Below are positions 29,033-37,393 of a stretch of 64,000 nucleotides of DNA, in pieces. A program made the position numbers and the translations under genes. The stretch covers positions 62,001 to 126,000 of the forward strand of contig NZ_FNZK01000008.1 of assembly GCF_900109225.1 (NCBI RefSeq), given 5' to 3'. Numbering within the stretch: position 1 is the stretch's first letter; the number at the start of each line of letters is the position of its first letter. A model generated the notes under the pieces. That model saw nothing but the letters and a program-made list of their open reading frames with translations. It searched no databases and was not told the DNA's origin. Source of the stretch: Propionispira arboris. GTDB lineage: Bacteria > Bacillota > Negativicutes > Selenomonadales > Selenomonadaceae.

Positions 29033-29563
29033 ATGGATACATTATTTTCGGGAATTGAGATAACTTTACAGGAAGTTTTAAAAAATAAAGAAGCCCGCGC
29101 TGCGTTGCAGCGTGAGCTTCTTGCTCAATATAAGGCGCCAATTATTTCTTTTACGATTAATATGCCGGGCCAAGTGAAACTTAGCCCGGCAAGTCGGTTT
29201 TTACATAAAACGGGTCTGGAACGGCTAAAAAAATCCTTAGAAGCTGCAGGTTTGTCCATTCATGCTATCCAGACCGTAGAAAATAATACTGGCCCGGAAG
29301 CCTTTTTTTCTGTTGCGGCAGAGGCTCGGCTTTTGAAAAAAATTGCCTGTCAGGTTGAAGATGAAGATGAAGTGGGGCGTTTATTTGATATGGATGTATT
29401 GGCTATGGATGGTGTGCCAATCAGTCGTACCACTTTAAAATTGCCCCAGCGAAAATGTTTTATTTGTGAGCAGGTCGCTGCAGTTTGTGCGCGGTCACGC
29501 CGTCATACTTCAGCAGAGCTATTGGCTAAAATTAAACAAATTATTATGGCTGTGCAAGGATAA
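29033..29563 (+). CDS. citX: Apo-citrate lyase phosphoribosyl-dephospho-CoA transferase
   Basis: A 176-residue CitX, which attaches the prosthetic group precursor to Ser14 of CitD. The family motif appears as DEVGRLFDMDVL (GxRLxDxDV), followed by PQRKCFICEQVAAVCARSRRH with conserved Cys and Arg/His residues. Here CitX is a stand-alone protein, not fused to CitG as in some species. Its start lies six bases after the citF stop with only a weak ribosome site, suggesting coupling. Confidence 0.93.
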   Translation: MDTLFSGIEITLQEVLKNKEARAALQRELLAQYKAPIISFTINMPGQVKLSPASRFLHKTGLERLKKSLEAAGLSIHAIQTVENNTGPEAFFSVAAEARLLKKIACQVEDEDEVGRLFDMDVLAMDGVPISRTTLKLPQRKCFICEQVAAVCARSRRHTSAELLAKIKQIIMAVQG

Positions 29564-29587
29564 ATTATGCGCAAAGGAGCACGGAAG

Positions 29588-30628
29588 ATGGAATCTTTTT
29601 CGGAAGACACATTTGAATTACAGGAACTGCCCCAATCTTTACGGAGCAGCCGTAAGCTGGTAAAAGATTTTTTGGCGAAATTTGATTTAACGTATGATAA
29701 ACTGGATGCTTATGTTGGTTTGTTTGTTGATGATAAAATGGTGGCGGGTGGTGGTTATCAGGGATCCGTAATCAAATGTATTGCCGTAGATCCTATTTAC
29801 CAGCAATGTGGTTTAGCCAATAAGGTTATCTCCTATTTATGCAGTGAACTTTGGGCGAAGGGATTAGCCAATCTTTTTGTATTTACCAAACCAAATAATA
29901 GTAGTCAGTTTACCGGAATGGGCTTTCATTTGATTGGCAGTGCCGATGCGGCGATTTTACTGGAAAGCAGTAAAAATGGTGTGGCAGATTTTGCGGCAGC
30001 ACTTTTGCCGTATCGCCACAGTGGTGTACAGGGAGCAATCGTGATGAATGCGAATCCATTTACCTTAGGGCATCGTTATTTAGTGGAGCGTGCTATTTCA
30101 AATTGCGACCATTTGCATATTTTTGTTGTGGCCGAGGAAAAATCGATTTTTCCCTTTGCTGTACGAAAAAAGCTAGTTGAGGAAGGTACAAAAGACCTTG
30201 CTAATGTGACCGTGCATAGTGGTGGTCAATACATTATCTCAAGTGCAACTTTTCCCGCCTATTTTATCAAAGAATTATCAGATGTTGCTAAAACCTATGC
30301 GCAGCTTGATATCAATGTTTTTGCCCGGTATATTGCACCAGCTTTATCGATTACAAAACGTTTTGTTGGCAGTGAACCAACCGATGCTTTGACTTGTGCT
30401 TATAATGAAATCATGCAGAGTGAATTGCCAAAATTTGCGATTGAATCGGTGATATTTGATCGTAAAATAAAAGAAAAGCAGCCCATATCGGCATCAAGTG
30501 TGAGGGGATTTCTGACCAAAGGTGATATTGTCGGAGCCAGTCAGTTTGTACCGGCAACTACAGCAGCTTATTTTTCAACACCAGAAGGGCGAATGGTGAT
30601 TGAAAAATTAAAAGGTATAGACGGCTGA
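29588..30628 (+). CDS. citC: Citrate lyase synthetase ([citrate (pro-3S)-lyase] ligase)
   Basis: A 346-residue CitC, which acetylates the thiol of the CitD prosthetic group with acetate and ATP, activating the lyase. An N-terminal acetyltransferase-like part (GGYQGSVIKCIAVDPIYQQCGLANKVISYL) precedes a nucleotidyltransferase domain with MNANPFTLGHRYLVE (HxGH-like) and a late ISASSVRGFL motif (ISxSxxR). The ATG at 29588 has AAAGGAG at 29573-29579; an ATG at 29567 is too far upstream of it. Confidence 0.93.
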   Translation: MESFSEDTFELQELPQSLRSSRKLVKDFLAKFDLTYDKLDAYVGLFVDDKMVAGGGYQGSVIKCIAVDPIYQQCGLANKVISYLCSELWAKGLANLFVFTKPNNSSQFTGMGFHLIGSADAAILLESSKNGVADFAAALLPYRHSGVQGAIVMNANPFTLGHRYLVERAISNCDHLHIFVVAEEKSIFPFAVRKKLVEEGTKDLANVTVHSGGQYIISSATFPAYFIKELSDVAKTYAQLDINVFARYIAPALSITKRFVGSEPTDALTCAYNEIMQSELPKFAIESVIFDRKIKEKQPISASSVRGFLTKGDIVGASQFVPATTAAYFSTPEGRMVIEKLKGIDG

Positions 30629-30641
30629 AAGGAGCAAATAA

Positions 30642-31514
30642 ATGATTATACTACCACAAGAGATTGGCCGTCTGGCAACACAGGCTATTTTATATGAAGC
30701 TGCCGTGTCGCCCAAACCAGGCCTTGTTGATCGACGTAATGCCGGGGCACATAAAGATATGGATGTTTTTACCTTTTTAGCTAGTGCTGCGGCATTGTCA
30801 CCCTATTTTGTCCAGTTTGCCCAAATCGGTATGGAGCATGTAAACCAAGATCCGAAAACTTTATTGCGGGCAATTCGAAAAGTTGGTATCGAAGCGGAAC
30901 AGGCAATGCTGGGGGCGACAGCTGGTGTTAACACGCATAAAGGGGCTATTTTTTCACTGGGGTTGATCTGTGCGGCAGCAGGCAGTCTTGCCACTGCGGA
31001 CATAGATCTTGAACCGCAGACTATTGTCGATTATGTAAGCGACATGACGATGGGAATTTGTGAACATGAATATCAAGGTGTGGAAGTCAAACAAAATCCA
31101 ACCAAGGGCGAACAGATCTATTTGAAATACGGTTTAAGGGGTGTACGCGGCGAAGCACAAGCTGGATTTCCCAATGTTATGAAATATTCGTATCCAGTGC
31201 TTAAACGGTGCTTATTACAGAAACAATCCGGTAACACAAGCATGCTGCAAGCCTATTTGCATTTGGCGGGAAATGTAGATGATACCAATGTTTTGGGACG
31301 CCATGATATGGAAATGTCAAACTATGTTAAATCGGAAACGAAGCGAATTTTAGCGCTTGGTGGTGCCTTAGAACAGAAAAATATGGTTTTGCTTGAAGAA
31401 ATGGATGATGATTTTATCAACAAAAATATTAGCCCCGGTGGTTGTGCTGACTTATTGGCGGTGACACTATTTTTGTTCTTTTTGGCGCATCCTTTGTGGA
31501 AATATAAAGTATAA
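30642..31514 (+). CDS. citG: Triphosphoribosyl-dephospho-CoA synthase
   Basis: A 290-residue CitG. It makes 2'-(5''-triphosphoribosyl)-3'-dephospho-CoA from ATP and dephospho-CoA for CitX. Motifs: EAAVSPKPGLVDRRNAGAHKDMD, ATAGVNTHKGAIFSLGL, GVRGEAQAGFPNV and SPGGCADLLAVTLF. GAAAGGAG is 8 bases from the ATG. Last gene of a complete six-gene citrate lyase set; no citrate transporter or oxaloacetate decarboxylase gene accompanies it. Confidence 0.94.
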   Translation: MIILPQEIGRLATQAILYEAAVSPKPGLVDRRNAGAHKDMDVFTFLASAAALSPYFVQFAQIGMEHVNQDPKTLLRAIRKVGIEAEQAMLGATAGVNTHKGAIFSLGLICAAAGSLATADIDLEPQTIVDYVSDMTMGICEHEYQGVEVKQNPTKGEQIYLKYGLRGVRGEAQAGFPNVMKYSYPVLKRCLLQKQSGNTSMLQAYLHLAGNVDDTNVLGRHDMEMSNYVKSETKRILALGGALEQKNMVLLEEMDDDFINKNISPGGCADLLAVTLFLFFLAHPLWKYKV

Positions 31515-31560
31515 AAAAACATTCTATGTGGTAACATGTTATCACATAGAATGTTTTTTT
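31513..31560. terminator. Intrinsic terminator of the citrate lyase operon (bidirectional)
   Basis: AAACATTCTATGTG pairs with CACATAGAATGTTT, with GTGGTAAC/GTTATCAC extending the stem inward; T runs on both strands. It lies between citG and the convergent MFS gene. Confidence 0.9.
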
Positions 31561-31573
31561 ATTACCTCTAGAC

Positions 31574-32746
31574 TTATAAATGAGTCTTTTTACTTTGCGT
31601 TGCTAATAGATAATACAGTACGGAAGCAAGAATGAGTATACAGGCACTTGCCAGGTACATGGATCGATAGCCAAGCTGCGCAGCGGCCAGACTGAGGATA
31701 AAAGATCCCAGACCTACACTGATATCCAATGCCAAAAAATATGTAGCGGTAGCGACGCCTGAACGTGCTACGGGTGAGTGCTGTATCGCTAATGTTTGAA
31801 ATGCGGGACTCAGTGCCCCAAAGCCAATTCCGAGAACTCCACCGGCTAACAATAAGCCACCTAATGTAGAGATTTGGCTCAAAATTACGAGCCCTATCAG
31901 AAAAACGAGAAAACCTGGATATACTACGAAGTTTGGACCAGCTTGATCAAACAGTTTGCCAACAATGGGACGAGTTATTACGATGACGATCGCAAAAATC
32001 GCAAAAAACATACTTGTGTAATTGGTTAGATCAAGCATTTTCGCATAAAGCGGCATGAAAACTAAAACGCCAGCATAAGCAAAAAAAACTAAACCACCCA
32101 GTAAGGCCATAGGCAAAGCATTTGGTTCAATAAAATTTGTCCATTTAAAAGTTTGATCTTTTTTAGTTACTGGTAGAATAATGTTATTTGGTAATTTTTT
32201 TCGGTTGCTGCACCAAAATGATGCAATAGCTAAGAGCGTACAGCAGGTAAATAAGATGTTGAACTGGTAATAAGAAATAATCAGCAAACTAAAAAAAGGC
32301 CCCACAACCATGGCTAAATTGGAAAATACAGCAAAATAACCAATGCCTTCTCCTTTACGCTGCGGAGGAAGAACTAAGGCTGCGACAGTTGCAGCAGTTG
32401 TAGTTCCTATAGCAAAAACAGCTCCATGTATAAGGCGGATTGCTAATAAAAAAGCTAGATTATCGATACATAAATACAGGATGCTGGTGATTAAAAATAT
32501 AATAGATGAGAGTAAAAGAATTTTCTTTTTATTGAATTCATCAATCCATTTACCAGCCAGCGGGCGGCACAAAACAGCCCCTATCTGGAAAAAAGTCATG
32601 GCTAGACCAGCGGACCAGTCATTGCCATTCAGATTTTCTATAACAAAAATTGGGAGTGCCGTAATTAAAGCATAGTGGGTCATGTATTGGAAAAAGCTAC
32701 TAAAACTCATTCCTAAAAATTCTTGTGTCCATAAAGTTGGTTTCAT
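31574..32746 (-). CDS. MFS transporter
   Basis: A 390-residue protein with about twelve hydrophobic segments, of the major facilitator superfamily. The loop after TM2 reads GAVLCRPLAGKWIDEFNKKKILL (MFS motif A-like), and RPIVGKLFDQAG repeats it in the second half. It looks like the drug/sugar efflux or general exporter type. It converges on the citrate lyase operon rather than being part of it, and its sequence does not suggest a citrate carrier. GAAGGAAC precedes the ATG. Confidence 0.82.
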   Translation of the reverse strand: MKPTLWTQEFLGMSFSSFFQYMTHYALITALPIFVIENLNGNDWSAGLAMTFFQIGAVLCRPLAGKWIDEFNKKKILLLSSIIFLITSILYLCIDNLAFLLAIRLIHGAVFAIGTTTAATVAALVLPPQRKGEGIGYFAVFSNLAMVVGPFFSLLIISYYQFNILFTCCTLLAIASFWCSNRKKLPNNIILPVTKKDQTFKWTNFIEPNALPMALLGGLVFFAYAGVLVFMPLYAKMLDLTNYTSMFFAIFAIVIVITRPIVGKLFDQAGPNFVVYPGFLVFLIGLVILSQISTLGGLLLAGGVLGIGFGALSPAFQTLAIQHSPVARSGVATATYFLALDISVGLGSFILSLAAAQLGYRSMYLASACILILASVLYYLLATQSKKTHL

Positions 32747-33101
32747 TGGGTGTGTTCCTTCTATTCCATGTAGATTTTTTTAAGCGTGAACTGGCCAGAA
32801 ATTCTCGATTGCAGTATGTAATGAATTAAATTTTAGATCTTAGCTCTGGCTAAAGTACAGGTTTTTCTTTTCTGATTATAACATAATATAGAAGAACACA
32901 TGAACAAGTTTGCCCCCTGCAATCCGTTTTGAGGATTGATTATGATCAATTAAATGCGAATAACGTACACGAATTTTGAAATAAAGAAAAGCCGTTTCTC
33001 CAGATATCAGGGGATAACGGCTTTTTTCGATGAAAAGACATGAAAACAAATTATCAAAATGTATCATGTTGAACCCGACGACTTTCATTGTTTTTAGATA
33101 T
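32747..33101. other. Intergenic region between MFS and SMP-30-like genes
   Basis: No supported gene. It contains the upstream region of the MFS gene and, at 32987-33027, the terminator of the SMP-30-like gene. A 111-codon minus-strand frame across part of it has no ribosome site or recognisable domain. Confidence 0.6.
32987..33027 (-). terminator. Intrinsic terminator for the SMP-30-like gene
   Basis: AAAAGCCGTT (32987-32996) pairs with AACGGCTTTT (33016-33025); further weaker pairing TCTCC/GGGGA inside. Confidence 0.75.
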
Positions 33102-34139
33102 TCACTCTTGGTATGCTTTTTTCTCGCCGTGATGAGTTGTAACAACCTTGTATAGTGATTTATTGCCCGTAATGAATAAAACATTGCTTTCAGCTCCGAT
33201 GCCAAACTCACAATTGGTCACAGTTTCAGGAGTTTGAATATACCCCATTTCCTCACCTTTAGGAGAAAGTACTAAAATTCCTGGATGAGATGGGTCATAG
33301 TTAGCGACAAAAATATTTCCGTCGGAATCTATTCTCATTCCGTCCGGTCGAAAGCCCGGAGACTGATAAACTATTTCTCGGAATTTTGCAGTTCCATCCT
33401 CGAGCAAATCATAAGCAAGAATGCCATCGAATCCGCGACGGGTTGCTAAGCCGGCAGTTGATGATCTGTAGTCAAACAAGCCGTTATCGTTAGAATCTAC
33501 ATACAATGTCTTTTGGTCTGGTGAGAGTGCAATCCCATTAGGCTTTCCGGCATTTCCTATAATAAGACGGATTTTTCCATCTCTATCAATCCGATATACT
33601 CCTTGGACAGCTTGATTCATAGCTTCTTTACCAAAATACCTTGGATCGGTAAAATAAATTCTACCAGTGTTGTCTGTCACAACATCATTTGGCGAATTTA
33701 AAGGTTGACCATTAAACTCGGCTGCAAGAATAACTGCCTTACCTGTTTCAAAATCAGTTGCAGTTATACGTCGACCACCGTAGTCTGCGGCTTCTGCCGC
33801 AATTAAGCGTCCCACAGCATCAAAAGCCAGACCGTCTGCTTGACCGCTGGGAGATCGAAAAACTGTAATTTTTTTGGCTTTTGGATCGTACTTCATGATG
33901 TGCCCTCCCAATAATGCACCTTTAGCCAATGAAGAGGGTGTAAGATCACAAAAATATACTTGACCGTCTGGAGCCACGGCAGGTCCTTCTAAATGAGTTC
34001 CTTGGTTATAAATTACTTCAAGCTTTTCTCCGGGGGGAATCAAATTATTATTTATCTCCGCGGACGCAGATAAAGTGAAAATATTTAGTAGCAATAGGCT
34101 CGATATAAGTAATACGGCTGAGCGTAAATATTTAGTCAT
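33102..34139 (-). CDS. Secreted SMP-30/gluconolactonase-like beta-propeller protein
   Basis: A 345-residue protein with a clear signal peptide (MTKYLRSAVLLISSLLLLNIFTLSASA, likely cleaved after ASA). The rest has the six-bladed propeller pattern of SMP-30/gluconolactonase/strictosidine-synthase-like proteins: EGPAVAPDGQVYFCD, ADGLAFDAVGRL, SPNDVVTDNTGRIYFTDPRY, KPNGIALSPDQKTLYVDSND and RPDGMRIDSDGNIFVA. These supply the Glu, Asn and Asp metal ligands of the family. Lactone hydrolysis is possible but not proven. ATGs at 34145 and 34139 are both possible behind GGAGG; the second has the better spacing. Divergent from an HxlR regulator. Confidence 0.85.
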   Translation of the reverse strand: MTKYLRSAVLLISSLLLLNIFTLSASAEINNNLIPPGEKLEVIYNQGTHLEGPAVAPDGQVYFCDLTPSSLAKGALLGGHIMKYDPKAKKITVFRSPSGQADGLAFDAVGRLIAAEAADYGGRRITATDFETGKAVILAAEFNGQPLNSPNDVVTDNTGRIYFTDPRYFGKEAMNQAVQGVYRIDRDGKIRLIIGNAGKPNGIALSPDQKTLYVDSNDNGLFDYRSSTAGLATRRGFDGILAYDLLEDGTAKFREIVYQSPGFRPDGMRIDSDGNIFVANYDPSHPGILVLSPKGEEMGYIQTPETVTNCEFGIGAESNVLFITGNKSLYKVVTTHHGEKKAYQE

Positions 34140-34227
34140 TTTCATTTTTCCTCCTTCTATCATCGTTATATAAACAAAATATTATCATTGTATACTTTTT
34201 GTTGCAAGTACGCATATTTTTAATATA

Positions 34228-34244
34228 TACTATTAAAAATAGTA
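34228..34244. promoter_or_regulatory. Candidate HxlR operator between SMP-30-like and hxlR genes
   Basis: TACTATT (34228-34234) and AATAGTA (34238-34244) form a perfect 7-bp dyad with a 3-base spacer, 25 bases upstream of the HxlR start codon in a 129-bp divergent promoter region. Confidence 0.5.
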
Positions 34245-34268
34245 CTATTAGCTATTGGAGGGTCATTT

Positions 34269-34613
34269 ATGACAAAATCACTCTATCGGGAAGGGAGTTG
34301 TTCGGTATTGGCTGTGCAAAAAATCATTGCTGGTAAATGGAAGCTTTCTATATTGTGGCAGCTCAGTCAAGGCACCAAACGATTTAATCAACTGCAAAAG
34401 CTATTGTCTGAAATTTCACAGGGTATACTCACGCAGCAATTGCGGGAACTGGAACAGGATGGGCTGGTCCATCGAGAAATTTACAGAGAAGTTCCGCCTA
34501 AAGTTGAATATTCATTAACAACGCTTGGTGAAAGTTTCATGCCAGTGCTAGCGACTATACGAAACTGGGGGGATCAGTACTTAAATACTCGATCGGAATC
34601 CCACACTATATAA
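34269..34613 (+). CDS. HxlR-family transcriptional regulator
   Basis: A 114-residue winged-helix regulator of the HxlR/DUF24 family. The N-terminal Cys in SCSVLAVQKIIAGKWKLSILW sits where redox- or electrophile-sensing members carry theirs; SQGILTQQLRELEQDGLVHREIYREVPPKVEYSLT is the recognition helix and wing. GGAGG precedes the ATG by 7 bases. It probably controls itself, the divergent SMP-30-like gene and perhaps the downstream FMN oxidoreductase. Confidence 0.9.
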   Translation: MTKSLYREGSCSVLAVQKIIAGKWKLSILWQLSQGTKRFNQLQKLLSEISQGILTQQLRELEQDGLVHREIYREVPPKVEYSLTTLGESFMPVLATIRNWGDQYLNTRSESHTI

Positions 34614-34760
34614 TATCTGCCATATTTGCCTGATTTGATTGTGAGTAAGATTCATAATCAAAATGTTATTTATAATAAAATGCAGGCTATTATTTTTCTT
34701 TTAATTCTATATAATGAACATAGAAACATAATTTGAAATTCACATGAGGAGGTAGTTTTG

Positions 34761-35414
34761 ATGAAAGTAGTAGCTATTAATGGCAGTCCACGAAAAAAAT
34801 GGAATACAGCTGATTTATTGAATAAAGTACTGGAAGGTGCTGCATCAGAAGGCGCAGACACAAAATTGATCCATCTGTATGATCTAAAATATAGAGGCTG
34901 CATCAGCTGTTTTGCTTGTAAGAAAAAAGATGGAAAAAGTTATGGACAATGCGTAATGGATGATGATCTTACCGCTGTTTTAGCGAAAATAAAAAAAGCA
35001 GACGTTGTTGTTTTGGGATCACCCATTTATTTGGCGAATATTACTGGTCAAATGAAGTCACTTCTGGAACGCATGATTTTTCAATCCATGTTATATGATA
35101 AAGACCATTCTTCATTAGTTGAAAAAAAGAAACCGGTGGCTTTTATTTACACGATGAATGTAAATGACGAAAGAGCGCAGGATTATGATTATATTTATAA
35201 AATGAATGAACGATATTTAAAGCATGTATTTGGTTATGCGGAAAGTTTCCTGTCGACTGACACCTATCAGTTCTCCGATTATAAGAAATATGATACGTCT
35301 TTATTTGACAGCGAAGCGAAAGCGAAACGCCATAAAGAAGTTTTTCCGCAAGATTGTGAAAGAGCATTTGCACTTGGGGCAAAACTGGCGAGAACAAAGC
35401 TGGAAGATTTGTAA
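34761..35414 (+). CDS. NADPH-dependent FMN reductase/flavodoxin-like oxidoreductase
   Basis: A 217-residue flavodoxin-fold protein. The FMN phosphate loop is NGSPRKKWNTADLL, and VVLGSPIYLANITGQMKSLLER is the second FMN-binding segment. A Cys-rich stretch GCISCFACKKKDGKSYGQC resembles the iron-sulfur flavoprotein/NADPH-FMN reductase group. The ATG at 34761 is preceded by GAGGAGG; a TTG one codon earlier is less likely. It follows an HxlR regulator, a common pairing for quinone or electrophile reductases. Confidence 0.85.
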   Translation: MKVVAINGSPRKKWNTADLLNKVLEGAASEGADTKLIHLYDLKYRGCISCFACKKKDGKSYGQCVMDDDLTAVLAKIKKADVVVLGSPIYLANITGQMKSLLERMIFQSMLYDKDHSSLVEKKKPVAFIYTMNVNDERAQDYDYIYKMNERYLKHVFGYAESFLSTDTYQFSDYKKYDTSLFDSEAKAKRHKEVFPQDCERAFALGAKLARTKLEDL

Positions 35415-35448
35415 TATATCTATAGTTTGGAGTATAAAAAAGCAGCCC

Positions 35449-35490
35449 GAATTTCTCAACGGAGAGAAGTTCGGGCTGCTTCCTTTTTTT
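35449..35490. terminator. Intrinsic terminator between convergent genes
   Basis: AAGCAGCCCGAA with TTCGGGCTGCTT, extended by TTCTC/GAGAA inside, followed by a T run. Serves the FMN reductase gene and probably the convergent TIM-barrel gene. Confidence 0.88.
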
Positions 35491-35528
35491 AGTATTGGTT
35501 AAAAAATAAGGGGTTTAGTCGCTGGTTG

Positions 35529-36290
35529 TCAATCATCAAGCCATTTTGTTTTGACTATATCAATATTATGCAAAGCTTGTTCCATCGTTACATGGGCATA
35601 TTCAAAGACCATGACAGCTGTAGGGGCAGCGGTTTTAATATTGGTGAAAATATTTTGCCAGTCAACGGTTCCCTGCCCGATTGCCAGATGTTCATCGATA
35701 ATGCCATGATTGTCATGTAAATGAAAAGCTTTTAAGCGGCTGCCTAGTGATTGGATTAGTTCAGGGAAAGACCAATCATTGACGGCGGCATGACCAATGT
35801 CCAGCAAGGCATTGGCATTTAGATTGATAATTAAGTCGAAAAAATCTTGCTGATCATAAAGCAAAGTCTTTTTATTATAGAGACCAACATTTTCAATCAA
35901 TATCGGTACATTATATAGAGCGGCGAGATTTAAAATTTTGAGCAGACGTTTTTTAACAAGATTTTGCAGCGTATATTTTTCACCAGATAAAGATTCATTG
36001 GTGTGAACAACAACGTAGTCTGCTTGCCACTTTTGGGCGAAAATGAAAAGATTTTTGTAGATGGCTAAATAGTTTTGTTTTTTTATATCTGCTAAATTGA
36101 TGCTGATACATGGTGCATGAATGCTGAATCCTTTGACAGAACCAGCTGGATACAAGTCAGTCAAAACTTGGCTCCAATAATCATCCGAACCGAATTCATA
36201 AAATATTTCAAGTCCCATTGATATAGGCAGCTTTTTTAGGTTCGGGTATTCAAACCCCGCAAAAGACAAATTACTGAGTGCCAGTTTCAT
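35529..36290 (-). CDS. Xylose-isomerase-like TIM-barrel protein (sugar phosphate isomerase/epimerase family)
   Basis: A 253-residue AP-endonuclease-2/xylose-isomerase-like TIM barrel. Probable metal ligands lie in VVVHTNES (His), LIENVG (Glu), LLDIGHAA (Asp, His), AFHLHDN (His, Asp) and VFEYAH (Glu). Such proteins are sugar (phosphate) isomerases, epimerases or hydrolases; the reaction cannot be assigned. It is the last gene of the Ugp-like ABC operon, in the place where ugpQ (a glycerophosphodiesterase) is found in enteric bacteria. AAAGGAGG lies ahead of the ATG. Confidence 0.8.
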   Translation of the reverse strand: MKLALSNLSFAGFEYPNLKKLPISMGLEIFYEFGSDDYWSQVLTDLYPAGSVKGFSIHAPCISINLADIKKQNYLAIYKNLFIFAQKWQADYVVVHTNESLSGEKYTLQNLVKKRLLKILNLAALYNVPILIENVGLYNKKTLLYDQQDFFDLIINLNANALLDIGHAAVNDWSFPELIQSLGSRLKAFHLHDNHGIIDEHLAIGQGTVDWQNIFTNIKTAAPTAVMVFEYAHVTMEQALHNIDIVKTKWLDD

Positions 36291-36311
36291 TGTAAATTCC
36301 TCCTTTGATAT

Positions 36312-37385
36312 TTATTCTGGATAACCAATATTTTCGCCGCTAATCGCATCAAATAAACTTATATGTTTCCAGGAAAAAGAAAGCTGGATGGGGCCTTTTG
36401 CTACGATTTGCTCAGCTGGTACGATACATAAAATATTTTGACCATTATGGGGAAGTGATATGTGAATGCAATGCTGGCTGCCCAGATTTTCGATGAAGTC
36501 GGCAGTTCCGGCAAGCATACATGAATCGGTAACTACAATATGTTCAGGCCTGATCCCTAGCATTAAATTTGTTTTTTTTGCTGCCAGCGGCAGCCATTTA
36601 GCAGGCAGTTCAAGACGTGTGCCATCAATCCACAAAGCACTATCATTACATTCAACCGGGAGCAGATTCATCGCCGGAATGCCAATAAAAGAAGCGACGA
36701 AAGTATTGGCGGGTCTGCTATAAATCATGTCAGGCGTATTCAATTGCTGTAAGAGCCCCTGTTTCATAATCGCAACCCGTTGTCCCACCGTCATGGCTTC
36801 TACCTGGTCGTGTGTCACATACATCATAGTGGGTTGATAGAGTTCATGGATTTTGACAAGTTCGGTTCGGGCTTGCTGTCTGAGTTTTGCATCCAGATTT
36901 GATAGGGGCTCGTCTAATAGGAAAAATGGTGCTTGTTTTACCAAAGCCCGTCCTAATGCAACACGCTGTTTTTGTCCGCCAGAGAGTTCTTTTGGTTTTC
37001 GATTTTCAAAGCCGGATAGATTTAAGATCGAGAGGACTTTTTTTGTTCGGCTTTGAATTTCTTCTTTAGAAACTTTTTGCAGTCTCAAGCCAAACGTAAT
37101 ATTTTCCCATACACTCATATGCGGATAGAGGGCATAGTTTTGAAATACCATAGCAACATTACGCTCACCAGGTTCAACATTCGTAACGATTTTTCCACCC
37201 ATTTTTAAAATGCCAGAACTAATGCTTTCCAATCCGGCAACCATGCGGAGGGTTGTGGTCTTGCCACAGCCAGAAGGCCCTAACAGGATTAAACGTTCGC
37301 CTTGTTTTACTTCTAAGTTTAAATTTTTAATGGCATTGGTATCGTTATAAGATTTGCAGATGTTTTCAAAGATAATTCCATTCAT
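36312..37385 (-). CDS. ugpC: ABC importer ATPase, UgpC/MalK type
   Basis: A 357-residue ATPase of carbohydrate/glycerol-3-phosphate importers. Walker A GPSGCGKTTT, Q-loop MVFQNYALYPHMSV, signature LSGGQKQRVALGRAL, Walker B LLDEPLSNLDAKLR, and a C-terminal TOBE regulatory domain (LGIRPEHIVV). The Met at 37385 gives the normal N-terminus MNGIIFENI; a longer frame to 37508 runs into the permease gene. One ATPase homodimer serves the two permeases encoded next to it. Confidence 0.88.
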   Translation of the reverse strand: MNGIIFENICKSYNDTNAIKNLNLEVKQGERLILLGPSGCGKTTTLRMVAGLESISSGILKMGGKIVTNVEPGERNVAMVFQNYALYPHMSVWENITFGLRLQKVSKEEIQSRTKKVLSILNLSGFENRKPKELSGGQKQRVALGRALVKQAPFFLLDEPLSNLDAKLRQQARTELVKIHELYQPTMMYVTHDQVEAMTVGQRVAIMKQGLLQQLNTPDMIYSRPANTFVASFIGIPAMNLLPVECNDSALWIDGTRLELPAKWLPLAAKKTNLMLGIRPEHIVVTDSCMLAGTADFIENLGSQHCIHISLPHNGQNILCIVPAEQIVAKGPIQLSFSWKHISLFDAISGENIGYPE

Positions 37386-37393
37386 TCGTTGAT

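Noticed and set aside
32876-33211. A 111-codon minus-strand frame between MFS and SMP-30-like genes
   Set aside because: It runs through the terminator hairpin at 32987-33027 and into the SMP-30-like gene in another frame; no domain or ribosome site.
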